Assembly (NCBI GenBank): GCA_013289955.1
Contig: JABCYZ010000009.1
Coordinates: 117,431-181,430 of the forward strand
Direction of reading: 5' to 3'
Length of the DNA stretch: 64,000 nucleotides
Origin: Acidobacteriota bacterium
GTDB lineage: Bacteria; Acidobacteriota; Terriglobia; Acidiferrales; UBA7541
How positions within the stretch are numbered: position 1 is the stretch's first letter; every line of letters starts with the position of its first letter. The notes beneath the pieces are model-generated. The model did no database searches. It had not been told where the DNA came from and was given only the letters and a program-made list of their open reading frames with translations. The position numbers were made by a program, and so were the translations under genes. This document shows positions 1 through 8,401 of the stretch, piece after piece.

Positions 1-23
1 GGGCCACCGAAAGGGAGGTCTGT

Positions 24-2159
24 ATGAAGAGCTATCTCACCAGGGACATCCGAAACGTTGGCATTGTCGGCCACGGCGGCACCGGGAAGACGCAACTGGT
101 GTCGTCGTTGCTCTACACCGCGGGAATGACGCCGCGCTGGGGAAAGATTGCCGAGGGCAGCACGACGACCGACTGGGATGAAGAAGAAATCGCCAGGAAA
201 ATCTCCATTCAGACCGGACTCGCCTATGCGGAGTGGCCTTCGTCCGGCGGGCACCCGGGCGGATCTGAAAAAGTAAAAATTAATTTCACCGATCTCCCCG
301 GCTACTCGACGTTTATTACCGAAACAAAGGCTTCGCTGATTGCGGCCGACTGCGCGCTGATAGCCGTGGATGCTCACGTCGGCGCGCAAGTGACCACGGA
401 AAAAGTCTGGGATTACTGCACGGAGTACGACATTCCGCGCGCGTTTGTGCTGACCTGGATGGACCGGGAGCTTGCCAGTTTCGAACGCTCGATGGCGTCG
501 CTCGAGCAGGTTTTCGGACGCAACGTTGTTGCGCTGCAGCTTCCGATTGGCTCGGAAAAAGGATTCCGCGGCGTGATCGATCTCGTCGCGATGAAGGCGC
601 ACGTCTATAAGCCCGATGGAGACGGGAAGCCCACGACAGAAGAGATTCCTGCCGCACTCGCCGATGAAGCAAAGGAAGCGCACGAAAAGCTGGTCGAAAT
701 GGTGGCCGAAGGTGACGACGAGTTAATGGAAGAATTTTTCAGGGAAGGCACCATTCCCATTGCGGATCTGATTCCGGGAGTGAGAAAGGCCATCGTCGCG
801 GAGAAAATATTTCCGGTGCTGATGGTTTCGGCGCTGCGCAATGTCGGAACGGCCAGCCTTCTGACGTTTCTGGCCGACGCGTTTCCGCACCCGGACGAGC
901 ATGCGCAAATCGGCTTTACGGAGCCGAACGGCAAGGGGGAGCGCGTCGAGCGCAAGTACGATGACGGCCAGCCGCTGTCGCTCTTTGTGTTCAAGACGCT
1001 TGCGGATCCCTTTGCAGGACGTATCAACTATTTCAAAGTGAAAAGCGGCGTGCTGAAAAATGACGCCACCCTGACAAATTTCAACCGCGGCAGCCTGGAG
1101 CGCTTCCAGCATACACAAATCGTGCAGGGCAAGCTGCTCACCGAAATTGCGGATTTGCACGCCGGAGACATCGGCGCAATCGTCAAACTGAAAGAAACGA
1201 CGACCGGCGAAACTCTGGGCGACAAGGCGGCTCCAATCTACTACAAGCCTGCGCAGCTTCCTGAACCCTCGATTACGTTCGCGATCGAACCCAAAACGCG
1301 CGCGGACGAAGACAAGATCGGAGTCTCGATTCACAAGATTATCGAGGAAGATCCCGCGCTGCGCTTCATGCGCGACCCGCAGACCAAGGAATTCCTGCTC
1401 GCCGGCTCCGGGCAGCAACACATCGAGGTGGTCGTCGCGAAGCTGCACAAGCGCTACCACGTGGACCTCACGCTGAAGCCGCCCAAGGTACCGTACCGCG
1501 AAACGATCCGCGGGAAGGCCGATGCCGAGGGCAAGCACAAGAAACAGTCTGGCGGACACGGTCAGTTCGGAGTCTGCCGCATCAAAATGGAGCCGATTGA
1601 ACGCGGCAAAGGCGTCGAGTTTGTCGACGACGTTTTTGGCGGGGCGATTCCGCGGAACTGGATTCCTTCGGTGGAGAAAGGGATTCGCGATGCGGCCGCG
1701 CGCGGCTATCTCGCGGGTTTCCCGGTGGTGGATTTCCGTGCCGTGCTTTACGACGGGAAGTACCACGACGTCGATTCTTCGGACATGGCTTTCAAGATCG
1801 CCGGTTCTTTGGCGTTTAAGGAAGCGATGAAGATGGCCAAGCCTGCGCTGCTTGAGCCGGTGATGCACGTCGAGGTCTACGCGCCGGACCAGTATTCGGG
1901 CGACCTGATGGGCGATCTCAGTTCGCGGCGCGGCCGCATCGCCGGAAGCGAAGCGCGCGGCCACAACGTGGTCATCAAGGCGCAGGTGCCTTTCTCGGAG
2001 ATGCTGAGTTACGCCAACGACCTCATTTCCAAGACGCAGGGACGGGCGACGTACTCGATGGAGTTTTCTCACTACGACTACTTGCCGAATGAGCTGGCGC
2101 AAAAAGTGATCGACGCGCACAAACCTGCTCACGGGGAGGCTGCAGAGGAAGAAGGATAA
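24..2159 (+). CDS. EF-G-like translational GTPase (FusA2-type paralogue)
   Basis: This 711-residue protein has the full EF-G domain order: an N-terminal G domain, a beta-barrel domain II near residues 315-400, and domains III-V to the C-terminus. The P-loop GHGGTGKT is intact near residue 17. The G3 motif reads DLPGY where canonical EF-G has DTPGH, so the catalytic His position is Tyr. The G4 motif reads TWMD instead of NKxD. These changes mark it as an EF-G-like paralogue rather than the housekeeping factor, which normally sits beside rpsL/rpsG/tuf and is not here. The start is supported by a strong AGGGAGG ribosome-binding site 6-7 bases upstream. The family is clear; its role (a ribosome-associated stress or recycling function) is inferred. 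Confidence 0.93.
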   Translation: MKSYLTRDIRNVGIVGHGGTGKTQLVSSLLYTAGMTPRWGKIAEGSTTTDWDEEEIARKISIQTGLAYAEWPSSGGHPGGSEKVKINFTDLPGYSTFITETKASLIAADCALIAVDAHVGAQVTTEKVWDYCTEYDIPRAFVLTWMDRELASFERSMASLEQVFGRNVVALQLPIGSEKGFRGVIDLVAMKAHVYKPDGDGKPTTEEIPAALADEAKEAHEKLVEMVAEGDDELMEEFFREGTIPIADLIPGVRKAIVAEKIFPVLMVSALRNVGTASLLTFLADAFPHPDEHAQIGFTEPNGKGERVERKYDDGQPLSLFVFKTLADPFAGRINYFKVKSGVLKNDATLTNFNRGSLERFQHTQIVQGKLLTEIADLHAGDIGAIVKLKETTTGETLGDKAAPIYYKPAQLPEPSITFAIEPKTRADEDKIGVSIHKIIEEDPALRFMRDPQTKEFLLAGSGQQHIEVVVAKLHKRYHVDLTLKPPKVPYRETIRGKADAEGKHKKQSGGHGQFGVCRIKMEPIERGKGVEFVDDVFGGAIPRNWIPSVEKGIRDAAARGYLAGFPVVDFRAVLYDGKYHDVDSSDMAFKIAGSLAFKEAMKMAKPALLEPVMHVEVYAPDQYSGDLMGDLSSRRGRIAGSEARGHNVVIKAQVPFSEMLSYANDLISKTQGRATYSMEFSHYDYLPNELAQKVIDAHKPAHGEAAEEEG

Positions 2160-2208
2160 CCCTTCGAGCTTTTCGTTCGAGCAAGAGACTCGGGCGTTCC
2201 GCCGGAGT

Positions 2209-2781
2209 TCAGGAAAACCTTGGCAGGAACATGCCCGTGTGACGAGTGTGGGTTTCAAACGCGTCGCCAAACTCTTTCGCGAGCCATTGCTCTTCTTTGC
2301 TGGCTTTCAGGAAAAATGCAGTGAAGCAGATGGCGACGGCCGCGAGTCCGCGAAGTTGGCCCACAACGAGCGCCGTGCCGACCATGGCCAGAAGCATCCC
2401 CGTGTAGATGGGATGGCGGATTCGCCTGTAGGGACCTGTGCGGATGAGTTCATGGCCCGCTCGAATGCTTACCGCGCCGCTCCAATTCGCTCCGAGGTGC
2501 GCGCGAGCCCATATCGCGAACGCCACGCCGAGCGCGGTGACGAGAAGTCCCGCGAATTCGAGAGCCGGGCTTTTTGGCAGAAAACGCCATCCGAGCCAGC
2601 CGAAACTCATGAAAGGTTCCAAGAGAAGGATGTAGGAAGCCGCCATCGGCAGGATCTGCCGCATTCTCTCGGGACCAGATTCCCGCTTCTTTAGAGACTT
2701 TTGGTTGCGCGCGGAGAGAAACCAGTACACCCACAGAATAATCCAGCAGCAAACGGCCAGAGGAAACGCTATCCGCGTCAT
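2209..2781 (-). CDS. Isoprenylcysteine carboxyl methyltransferase (ICMT)-family membrane protein
   Basis: A roughly 190-residue protein starting at MTRIAFPLAV. It has four to five hydrophobic segments and the ICMT/phospholipid methyltransferase signature in its C-terminal half: RTGPYRRIRHPIYTG followed by KEEQWLAKEFGDAF. This motif binds SAM in the family. The open frame extends 69 codons further upstream, but that part is not hydrophobic and overlaps the divergent gene at 2889, so the internal ATG at 2781 is preferred. Bacterial members methylate unknown small substrates or lipids, since bacteria lack prenylated CaaX proteins; the substrate is not known. It is convergent with the EF-G-like gene. 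Confidence 0.85.
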   Translation of the reverse strand: MTRIAFPLAVCCWIILWVYWFLSARNQKSLKKRESGPERMRQILPMAASYILLLEPFMSFGWLGWRFLPKSPALEFAGLLVTALGVAFAIWARAHLGANWSGAVSIRAGHELIRTGPYRRIRHPIYTGMLLAMVGTALVVGQLRGLAAVAICFTAFFLKASKEEQWLAKEFGDAFETHTRHTGMFLPRFS

Positions 2782-2888
2782 ATCGCGTTGTCCCTGTAGG
2801 TCGGACGAGTGCAGGCGTATGGTTTCATTCCTGCGGGCGCCAAATTGGTGCTTGTTGGTTTGAAAGGCGCGTCCAAAATGGTGTCCTA

Positions 2889-4088
2889 ATGAAAAACAAC
2901 CCCGCCACCAAACAGAGTACACAAAAACACGGCCCTCAGACCGAAGCCATCCATGGCGGAGAACCACCGCGGCACGGTGTCGGTGCACCCGTGGGCACGC
3001 CGATTTGCCGCACCTCGACGTTTACTTTTTCTTCGACCGCGGAAATGAAGCGGTGGGCCGAGGGCAAAAGCAAAGCCTACATCTACACGCGCTATGGCAA
3101 TCCCACATTGGCAGTTGCCGAGGGGAAAATCGCCGCGCTCGAAGGCGCGGAAGCTGCCGTGGTGACGGCCTCGGGGATGGCGGCGATTTCTTCGGCCCTA
3201 CTGGGCGTGTTGAAGTGCGGCGACGAATTGATTTCGACGGCGCAAGTCTATGGCGGCACCTACCGGTTGATGCGCGATGTTTTTCCGGACATGGGGATCA
3301 AGGTGCATCAGGTGGGCACGGGTCTTCTCGGGCTTGAGGACCTCGTCACCCCGCGCACGAAGTGTCTTTATGTCGAAACGCCGACGAATCCCACGCTGCG
3401 TCTTGTCGATTTGCCGAAGGCGATCGCTTTCGCGAAAAAACACAAGTTGGTATCCATCATCGACAACACCTTCGCCACCCCTGTGCTGCAAAATCCTCTG
3501 GCGATGGGCTTCGACATGGTCGTGCACAGCGCCACCAAGGCGCTCGCGGGGCATTCCGACGTGCTCGCCGGCGCGGCCGTGGGCGATAAACACTGGATGG
3601 ACCGCATACGCCAGATGGTCATCTACCTGGGCGGCTCGATGGATCCGGAGGCAGCCTATCTTCTGATTCGCGGAATGAAGACGCTGGGAGTGCGCGTCGA
3701 ACAGCAGTGCCGGAACGCAATGGCGGTTGCCGAATTTCTCGAGAGGCATCCGAAGGTCGCGCGCGTGCACTATCCGGGACTGACGTCACATCCGGACCAT
3801 AAGCTCGCGAAAAAACAGATGCGCGGATTCGGCACGATGCTGGCGTTTGATTTGAAGGGCGGCCTGGCTGCCGCGCGTCGTTTCTGCGATCGCGTGCGGC
3901 TCTTCCTCCTGGCCGCGAGCCTCGGGGGCGTCGAGTCGCTCGTCATACTCCCCATCTACAGTTCCCACTACAACATGAGCGCCGAGGAGCTAAAACGCGC
4001 GGACGTAAGCCCTGGTTCGGTGCGAGTTTCCGTTGGACTCGAAGACACGGAAGACCTGATCGCCGATTTGAAACAAGCCTTGGCCTAA
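2889..4088 (+). CDS. PLP-dependent trans-sulfuration enzyme (cystathionine gamma-synthase / methionine gamma-lyase family)
   Basis: A 399-residue Cys/Met-metabolism PLP enzyme of fold type I. Visible signatures are the phosphate-binding Tyr/Arg stretch YTRYGNPT near residue 61, the SGMAAISSALL helix, VETPTNPTLR, the cofactor Asp in IIDNTFATPVLQNP, and the Schiff-base Lys in HSATKALAGHSD near residue 210. The family includes cystathionine gamma-synthase, cystathionine beta/gamma-lyase, O-acetylhomoserine sulfhydrylase and methionine gamma-lyase, and sequence alone does not separate them reliably. The overall pattern is lyase-like, with methionine gamma-lyase plausible. No partner Met/Cys gene is adjacent. 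The ribosome-binding site is weak, but homology begins close to this ATG. Confidence 0.93.
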   Translation: MKNNPATKQSTQKHGPQTEAIHGGEPPRHGVGAPVGTPICRTSTFTFSSTAEMKRWAEGKSKAYIYTRYGNPTLAVAEGKIAALEGAEAAVVTASGMAAISSALLGVLKCGDELISTAQVYGGTYRLMRDVFPDMGIKVHQVGTGLLGLEDLVTPRTKCLYVETPTNPTLRLVDLPKAIAFAKKHKLVSIIDNTFATPVLQNPLAMGFDMVVHSATKALAGHSDVLAGAAVGDKHWMDRIRQMVIYLGGSMDPEAAYLLIRGMKTLGVRVEQQCRNAMAVAEFLERHPKVARVHYPGLTSHPDHKLAKKQMRGFGTMLAFDLKGGLAAARRFCDRVRLFLLAASLGGVESLVILPIYSSHYNMSAEELKRADVSPGSVRVSVGLEDTEDLIADLKQALA

Positions 4089-4237
4089 GCCCGCGATACG
4101 ATCCGAATCGTCCTGCGGCGGCGACCGTAAGCGATGCCGGGTGACCTGAGAGAGGATCGAGGTCAGCGGCGGACTTCGGTAACGACCGCGTAGTTCTCAG
4201 AGGGGCACAGACGGAAGCCTGGGCTGGCAAAAACAAA

Positions 4238-4280
4238 AACGGGCGGTACGCCGAAGCGCGCCGCCCGTTCTGTATTTTTG
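4238..4280. terminator. Bidirectional rho-independent terminator
   Basis: The arms AACGGGCGG (4238-4246) and CCGCCCGTT (4261-4269) form a 9-bp stem with a small inner CGC/GCG stem. On the minus strand it is followed by TTTGTTTTTG, which suits termination of the cold-shock gene. On the plus strand it is followed by CTGTATTTTT, which could end the PLP-enzyme transcript. It lies between the two convergent genes. Confidence 0.85.
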
Positions 4281-4290
4281 TGAAGTGGAA

Positions 4291-4497
4291 TTAGAGGGGT
4301 TGGACGTTCGAGGCCTGCAGGCCCTTGGGGCCCTTGGTCACTTCGAATTCAACCGCTTGGCCATCATTCAGCGACTTGTAGCCATCAGCCACGATCGCGG
4401 AGAAATGGACGAAAACGTCCTCACCGCTCTGGCGCTGGATGAACCCGAAGCCCTTGCTGGCATTGAACCACTTCACTGTTCCTTGTTCTTTACTCAC
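4291..4497 (-). CDS. Cold-shock domain protein (CspA family)
   Basis: A 68-residue single cold-shock domain covering the whole protein. RNP1 is KGFGFI (residues 15-20) and RNP2 is VFVHFSAI (about residues 28-35), both intact with the aromatic nucleic-acid-binding residues. Such proteins bind single-stranded RNA and DNA and act as RNA chaperones. The start codon is GTG (GTG AGT AAA GAA). The upstream ribosome-binding site is weak, as is common for leader-regulated csp genes. A terminator follows at 4238-4280. The upstream leader is described separately. Confidence 0.97.
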   Translation of the reverse strand: MSKEQGTVKWFNASKGFGFIQRQSGEDVFVHFSAIVADGYKSLNDGQAVEFEVTKGPKGLQASNVQPL

Positions 4498-4607
4498 TGC
4501 TGTACTCTTTTCTGTCGGCTGACTTGCAACCGAGCATTACTAAATTGAGCTATTTGATGCCTCGAAATCCGAACCCCTCTTAAAGAGTTACGGCTGTCTC
4601 CGGACGT

Positions 4608-4638
4608 AAAAAAAGGCCGCAAGTTTGACCTTGCGACC
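4608..4638 (-). terminator. Rho-independent terminator upstream of the cold-shock gene (GH3 terminator or csp leader attenuator)
   Basis: Read on the minus strand, GGTCGCAAG / CTTGCGGCC form a 9-bp stem (one G-U pair) with a 6-nt GTCAAA loop, directly followed by seven T residues. It lies 138 nt downstream of the GH3 stop codon and 110 nt upstream of the cold-shock start. It could end the GH3 transcript. If csp transcription starts at the candidate promoter at 4684-4711, it would instead sit inside the csp leader. Confidence 0.75.
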
Positions 4639-4683
4639 GCTTTACACATCCAAAGGCGATACAAGAGCAACAAACGCACTTAC

Positions 4684-4711
4684 AGGGTACCAGTTTTTCC
4701 GCCAATTGCAA
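4684..4711 (-). promoter_or_regulatory. Candidate promoter upstream of the cold-shock gene
   Basis: On the minus strand TTGCAA (4706-4711) and TACCCT (4684-4689) are separated by 16 nt. This would give a leader of about 180 nt before the cold-shock start, the length typical of cspA-type mRNAs. The terminator at 4608-4638 would then be inside that leader. Confidence 0.4.
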
Positions 4712-4775
4712 GCGGAATCTTTTACAACATTTGTTTCAGGCGCCCGAATTCCGGGTCTCGACCGGTCGCCGAGCG

Positions 4776-7448
4776 TCAGTCCGGGAGCGCGGCTTCGCTC
4801 GTGATCGTGAATTGGGTTGCGGCTCCCGGAGGCTTCGGGATGGTGGACGACGTGATGGGCTGGCCCCCGCCGACCCAGGCTTCGACTTTGCCGGGCACGA
4901 TCCGGTGCTTGCCGGATTCATCGACGATGCTCAAATCGCGGTCGGCGAGAACGAACTGTACGACCCTTTTTTCCCCGCGATCGAGATGCACGCGAGCGAA
5001 ACCGGCTAGCGAACGCAAGGGTGCGCCGCTCCGGCCCCGGTGCGTGAGATAGAGCTCTACGACTTCGTCTCCCGCGCGAGGGCCTGTATTTTTCACGTTC
5101 ACGGAAATGGTGACGGCATCCTTCGCGGAAATTTGCGCGTGATTGACTGTCGGCTGATCGTAGGCGAACGACGTGTAGCTCAAGCCGAAACCGAAGGGAT
5201 ACAGCGGCTCGCCGTCGAAATACCGGTAGGTGCGCCTGGCCATCCTATAGTCGTCGAAGGCCGGTAGCTGGTCCACGGATTTATAGAAAGTGACCGGCAA
5301 GCGCCCCGCCGGACTGAAATCGCCCGCAAGCGCTTCGGCGACGGCCGTGCCGCCTTGTCCGCCGGGATACCACGCTTCGAGAATGGCAGGGATATGGGGA
5401 CTCGCGTCGGCCCAATTGACGGCCAGCGCGCTGCCGTTCGTCAGGACGAGAATGGCCGGTTTGCCGGTCGAAGCGATGCGTTCGAGAAGTTGTTCCTGCG
5501 GGGCCGGCAAGTCGATGCGCGTGCGGTCGCCGCTCGAAAAACCGTCGGCGCTCACCTTCATCTCTTCGCCTTCAATGCGCGGCGAAAGTCCCATGACGGC
5601 AATGACGAGGTCGGCGTTCTGCGCCGCTTCGAGGGCTTGCTCCTCTTCGCCGCCGGGCAGACTCCAGATGAGGCGAGCTTCCGAGATGCGAATATTCTGA
5701 AAGTATTCAATCACCAGCGAATAGGCACGGCCCTTTTCGAGACGGAGTTGCTTGCTCAGGGTGTTGGCGGGGCGATGGAGCGTCCAGTCTTCGACGAGCG
5801 GAGCGCCATCCAGCGAAACGCGAAAGCCGTCCTCGCCCGTGAAGCCGATCAGGTAGTCGCCTGATTCGGGCGGCACGAGCACGCCGGTCCAGCGCACGGA
5901 ATATTTGTTTGGCAGTTGCGGCGAGACGCCGGAATCGCCCCAGCTGAAATCGACCGCCGCATCGACCCGGCTCACTACGGGAGCGCCTTCCAGCGTCATG
6001 TTGGAGAAATAGTCCGCTTTCAGGCCGTGTTCGTTGCACGACGGGTCGGTGCAAAGGGCTTCCGGAGGAACCGATTTCGTCGCTGGGCCGACGAGCCCGG
6101 TGCCTTGGACGAAAACGATCTTGGATTCGGGAAAGCGATTGCGAATGCCGGTGAGGATCGTGACCGGGGTGGAAGGCGTCCCGCTGTAGTTTCCTTCCAA
6201 AGCATCGAGGCTGTCGGCGTCCGGGCCGATGACGGCGATGGATGCGGGCGCGTGTTTCAGAGGAAGAAAATTATTCTTGTTTTTCAGCAATACCAGGGAT
6301 TCGCGGGCCATCTGAAGCGCGAGCTGCCGGTGCGCTTCCGTATCGTTGTCGGCCTTTGTCAATTTGGAATAGGGAACGGAAGCCGGGGGGTCGAATAAGC
6401 CGAGCCGAAAACGCGCAATGAACAAGCGGCGCAAAGCGCGGTTGAGATCGCCTTCAGAAAGCAGGCCTTGCTGTACTGCGCCCAAAATCCCCTGAGGATC
6501 CGCATTCATGTTGTTGCGAGAGTCGCCGCAAATCAGATCCATGCCGGCTTTAAAAACGGACGCGGCGGCGGCTTCGGCACCGGGCGTGAACTTGTGGCCT
6601 TTATAGACGTCCGCGACAGCGCCGCAGTCCGAGACGACATAGCCCTGGAAGCCCCAATCCTTGCGCAGGTGTTCGACGAGCAGCGCGGAATTAGCGCAAG
6701 CGGGCTCGCCGTTCAGCCGGTTGTAGGCACACATGATGGATCCGGCTTTGCCTTTGACGATTGCGGCGCGAAACGCGGGCAGATACGTCTCTTCCATGTC
6801 GTGACGGGAAGCTTCCACGTTCACGCTGTGACGCGTGGATTCCGGTCCGCTATGAACCGCGAAATGCTTGGGCGTCGCGATGGTCTTGAAATAGTTCGGA
6901 TCGCTGCCTTGCAGGCCGGTGATAAACGCGACGCCGAGACGGGAGGTGAGAAATGGGTCTTCGCCGTAGGTCTCCTGGCCGCGTCCCCAGCGCGGATCAC
7001 GGAAGATGTTGATGTTGGGGGACCAGACGGTCAGGCCGCGATACCAGTCCGTCGAGCCGTCCGCGTGAACCATGGCGGAATACTTCGCGCGAAATTCCGT
7101 GCTGATCGTGTCGGCCACCTCGTATAAGAGAGGCTCGTCAAACGTTGCGGCCATGCCAATGGCCTGGGGAAAAACAGTGGCATAGCCCGCGCGCGCGACG
7201 CCGTGCAGCCCTTCGTTCCACCAGTTGTAGGCCGGAACCTGAAGTCTCGGAATCGCGGGAGCGACGTGCCCCAGCTGGTCGATTTTTTCTTCAAGCGTCA
7301 TGCGCGAGATCAAATCGTCGGCGCGCTGTTCCACAGGAACCTTGGGATTCAGATAGGGCGCATCCGCCGGGGCCTGCTGCGCATAGAGGGCCGAAGGCGC
7401 CAAGGCGCAGAGAAAAGCGCAGGTGAAGAAGCTCGTTTTGCTATGCAT
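4776..7448 (-). CDS. Secreted glycoside hydrolase family 3 (beta-glucosidase/beta-xylosidase) with PA14 insert
   Basis: An 890-residue secreted enzyme. A signal peptide (MHSKTSFFTCAFLCALAPSA, then LYAQQ) supports the ATG at 7448 over an upstream in-frame start. The GH3 N-terminal barrel covers about residues 40-350, with the nucleophile Asp274 in GYVVSDCGAV. The GH3 C-terminal alpha/beta sandwich starts near 385. It is interrupted by a PA14 domain at about 475-597 (ADYFSNMTLEG, FTGEDGFRVSLDG), which in this family shapes the substrate pocket for oligosaccharides. A fibronectin-III-like domain ends the protein. GH3 enzymes retain anomeric configuration and release terminal glucose or xylose. 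The substrate is not resolved here, but the sequence resembles the beta-glucosidase/xylosidase group. Confidence 0.93.
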   Translation of the reverse strand: MHSKTSFFTCAFLCALAPSALYAQQAPADAPYLNPKVPVEQRADDLISRMTLEEKIDQLGHVAPAIPRLQVPAYNWWNEGLHGVARAGYATVFPQAIGMAATFDEPLLYEVADTISTEFRAKYSAMVHADGSTDWYRGLTVWSPNINIFRDPRWGRGQETYGEDPFLTSRLGVAFITGLQGSDPNYFKTIATPKHFAVHSGPESTRHSVNVEASRHDMEETYLPAFRAAIVKGKAGSIMCAYNRLNGEPACANSALLVEHLRKDWGFQGYVVSDCGAVADVYKGHKFTPGAEAAAASVFKAGMDLICGDSRNNMNADPQGILGAVQQGLLSEGDLNRALRRLFIARFRLGLFDPPASVPYSKLTKADNDTEAHRQLALQMARESLVLLKNKNNFLPLKHAPASIAVIGPDADSLDALEGNYSGTPSTPVTILTGIRNRFPESKIVFVQGTGLVGPATKSVPPEALCTDPSCNEHGLKADYFSNMTLEGAPVVSRVDAAVDFSWGDSGVSPQLPNKYSVRWTGVLVPPESGDYLIGFTGEDGFRVSLDGAPLVEDWTLHRPANTLSKQLRLEKGRAYSLVIEYFQNIRISEARLIWSLPGGEEEQALEAAQNADLVIAVMGLSPRIEGEEMKVSADGFSSGDRTRIDLPAPQEQLLERIASTGKPAILVLTNGSALAVNWADASPHIPAILEAWYPGGQGGTAVAEALAGDFSPAGRLPVTFYKSVDQLPAFDDYRMARRTYRYFDGEPLYPFGFGLSYTSFAYDQPTVNHAQISAKDAVTISVNVKNTGPRAGDEVVELYLTHRGRSGAPLRSLAGFARVHLDRGEKRVVQFVLADRDLSIVDESGKHRIVPGKVEAWVGGGQPITSSTIPKPPGAATQFTITSEAALPD

Positions 7449-7555
7449 CGTTCGTCCGTCCGATGAGCGATTTGCAGTTGGCGCGAATCGATGCGGATCC
7501 ATCGAGCACTATCGATTCGCTGGGACACTACCATTTGGCAGGAGAGGATGTAAAC

Positions 7556-7579
7556 GGCATTTGGGAATGCTCAAATGCC
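7556..7579 (-). terminator. Hairpin at the end of the tetR gene (weak terminator)
   Basis: GGCATTTG (7556-7563) and CAAATGCC (7572-7579) form a perfect 8-bp stem that overlaps the tetR stop codon. It is followed on the minus strand only by GTTTACATCC, so the U-tract is poor. Confidence 0.3.
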
Positions 7580-8209
7580 TGCCGTTCGCCGCCGAGATTT
7601 GTTCTTCCCGGCAGTTGCCTTTTGTAGATGACGATAGGGCAAGAGCAGTGCCTCGAGCTCGCGGCGAACCCAGGAAGCCACCGAGCCTTGCCGGTAGACG
7701 GCCCAGGCGAGCATGGCGCCGCCATTGGTGTGCTGGATGAGCCGGGCGAGTTGGGCGGTATCGCAACGCTTCAGTTCACCGGCAGCCACCGCTTCCTCGA
7801 GAAGCTTTCGCGTCTGGCCGCGAATGGCGCGGAATTGCGCGATCGTAATGCCGTGAAAATCGGGATCGGTCAGATCGTTTTGCAGCCAGGCGAGACCGTT
7901 GGCCATGGCTTCGGGTGTCGGCGCAAACGAGGTGCAATCGGCATAGAGCTCGACAAGCGCCGTGAGAGGCGATTTGTGTCTCGCGCGCGCGGCGGCGAAT
8001 TGTTCGGCAACACCGGAGGGAGCGGAGCGGCAAAGGGTCAGGATCAGAGTCCGCTTCGTGCCAAAGCGCTGAATAAGCGTGGCCGGGACGACGCCCGCTT
8101 CCTTGGCGACGTCGGCGAGGGTAAGCTGCGTCGGGCTGCGCCGTTGCATGACGCGCGCGGTCGCGGCGAGGATCTCTTCGTCGGAAGTTTCGCGGGGACG
8201 AGGGCTCAT
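7571..8209 (-). CDS. TetR/AcrR-family transcriptional repressor
   Basis: A 212-residue regulator starting at MSPRPRETSDEEI. The N-terminal helix-turn-helix is typical of TetR (LTLADVAKEAGVVPATLIQRFGTKRTL split around the turn, residues about 28-52), and the helical C-terminal domain binds an unknown ligand. It is divergent from the SDR gene at 8534. The intergenic region contains two TGAATG-N2-CATTCA palindromes, one lying over a consensus-like promoter, so autorepression and control of the SDR transcript are likely. An upstream in-frame start would add 24 residues encoded by the operator itself, so the ATG at 8209 is preferred. Confidence 0.92.
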   Translation of the reverse strand: MSPRPRETSDEEILAATARVMQRRSPTQLTLADVAKEAGVVPATLIQRFGTKRTLILTLCRSAPSGVAEQFAAARARHKSPLTALVELYADCTSFAPTPEAMANGLAWLQNDLTDPDFHGITIAQFRAIRGQTRKLLEEAVAAGELKRCDTAQLARLIQHTNGGAMLAWAVYRQGSVASWVRRELEALLLPYRHLQKATAGKNKSRRRTAGI

Positions 8210-8238
8210 GGTGTCGATCGTAACCCGCCGATTATATC

Positions 8239-8252
8239 TGAATGGCCATTCA
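8239..8252. promoter_or_regulatory. Palindromic operator 1 (TGAATGGCCATTCA)
   Basis: A perfect 14-bp palindrome in the tetR-SDR intergenic region. Its half-site TGAATG is repeated in the second palindrome 32 bp away, centre to centre. It lies 30 bp upstream of the tetR start, where binding could block tetR transcription. Confidence 0.75.
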
Positions 8253-8260
8253 TTTTCAGC

Positions 8261-8288
8261 TTGACATTGCTGAATGCTCATTCATAAT
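8261..8288 (+). promoter_or_regulatory. Promoter of the SDR transcript, overlapped by operator 2
   Basis: A consensus -35 TTGACA (8261-8266) and CATAAT (8283-8288) are spaced by 16 nt and read toward the SDR gene. The palindrome TGAATGCTCATTCA (8271-8284) fills the spacer and touches the -10 element. This is the expected geometry for repression by the divergent TetR protein. Confidence 0.75.
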
Positions 8289-8314
8289 CAGGGCACTTCT
8301 TGAGGAGGCGCCTC

Positions 8315-8401
8315 ATGACCGCAGCAACCTCCCCCCGCAAATCAAAGCAGACAAGGCTCCTCGCCCGTTGGGCGGAGGAGAGCTGGCGCGCGAGTTTTTG
8401 A
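8315..8401 (+). CDS. Short leader-like reading frame
   Basis: An ATG preceded by a strong GAGGAGG ribosome-binding site opens a 28-codon frame (MTAATSPRKSKQTRLLARWA and eight more residues) ending in TGA. It lies just downstream of the SDR promoter and overlaps, in another frame, the reductase-like remnant at 8357-8460. It may be a leader peptide or simply the surviving start region of a deleted gene. No homology is recognised. Confidence 0.3.
   Translation: MTAATSPRKSKQTRLLARWAEESWRASF

Noticed and set aside
723..2270. Long minus-strand open frame opposite the EF-G-like gene
   Set aside because: It is antisense to a clear GTPase gene, Arg-rich and without recognisable sequence; high GC opens such shadow frames.
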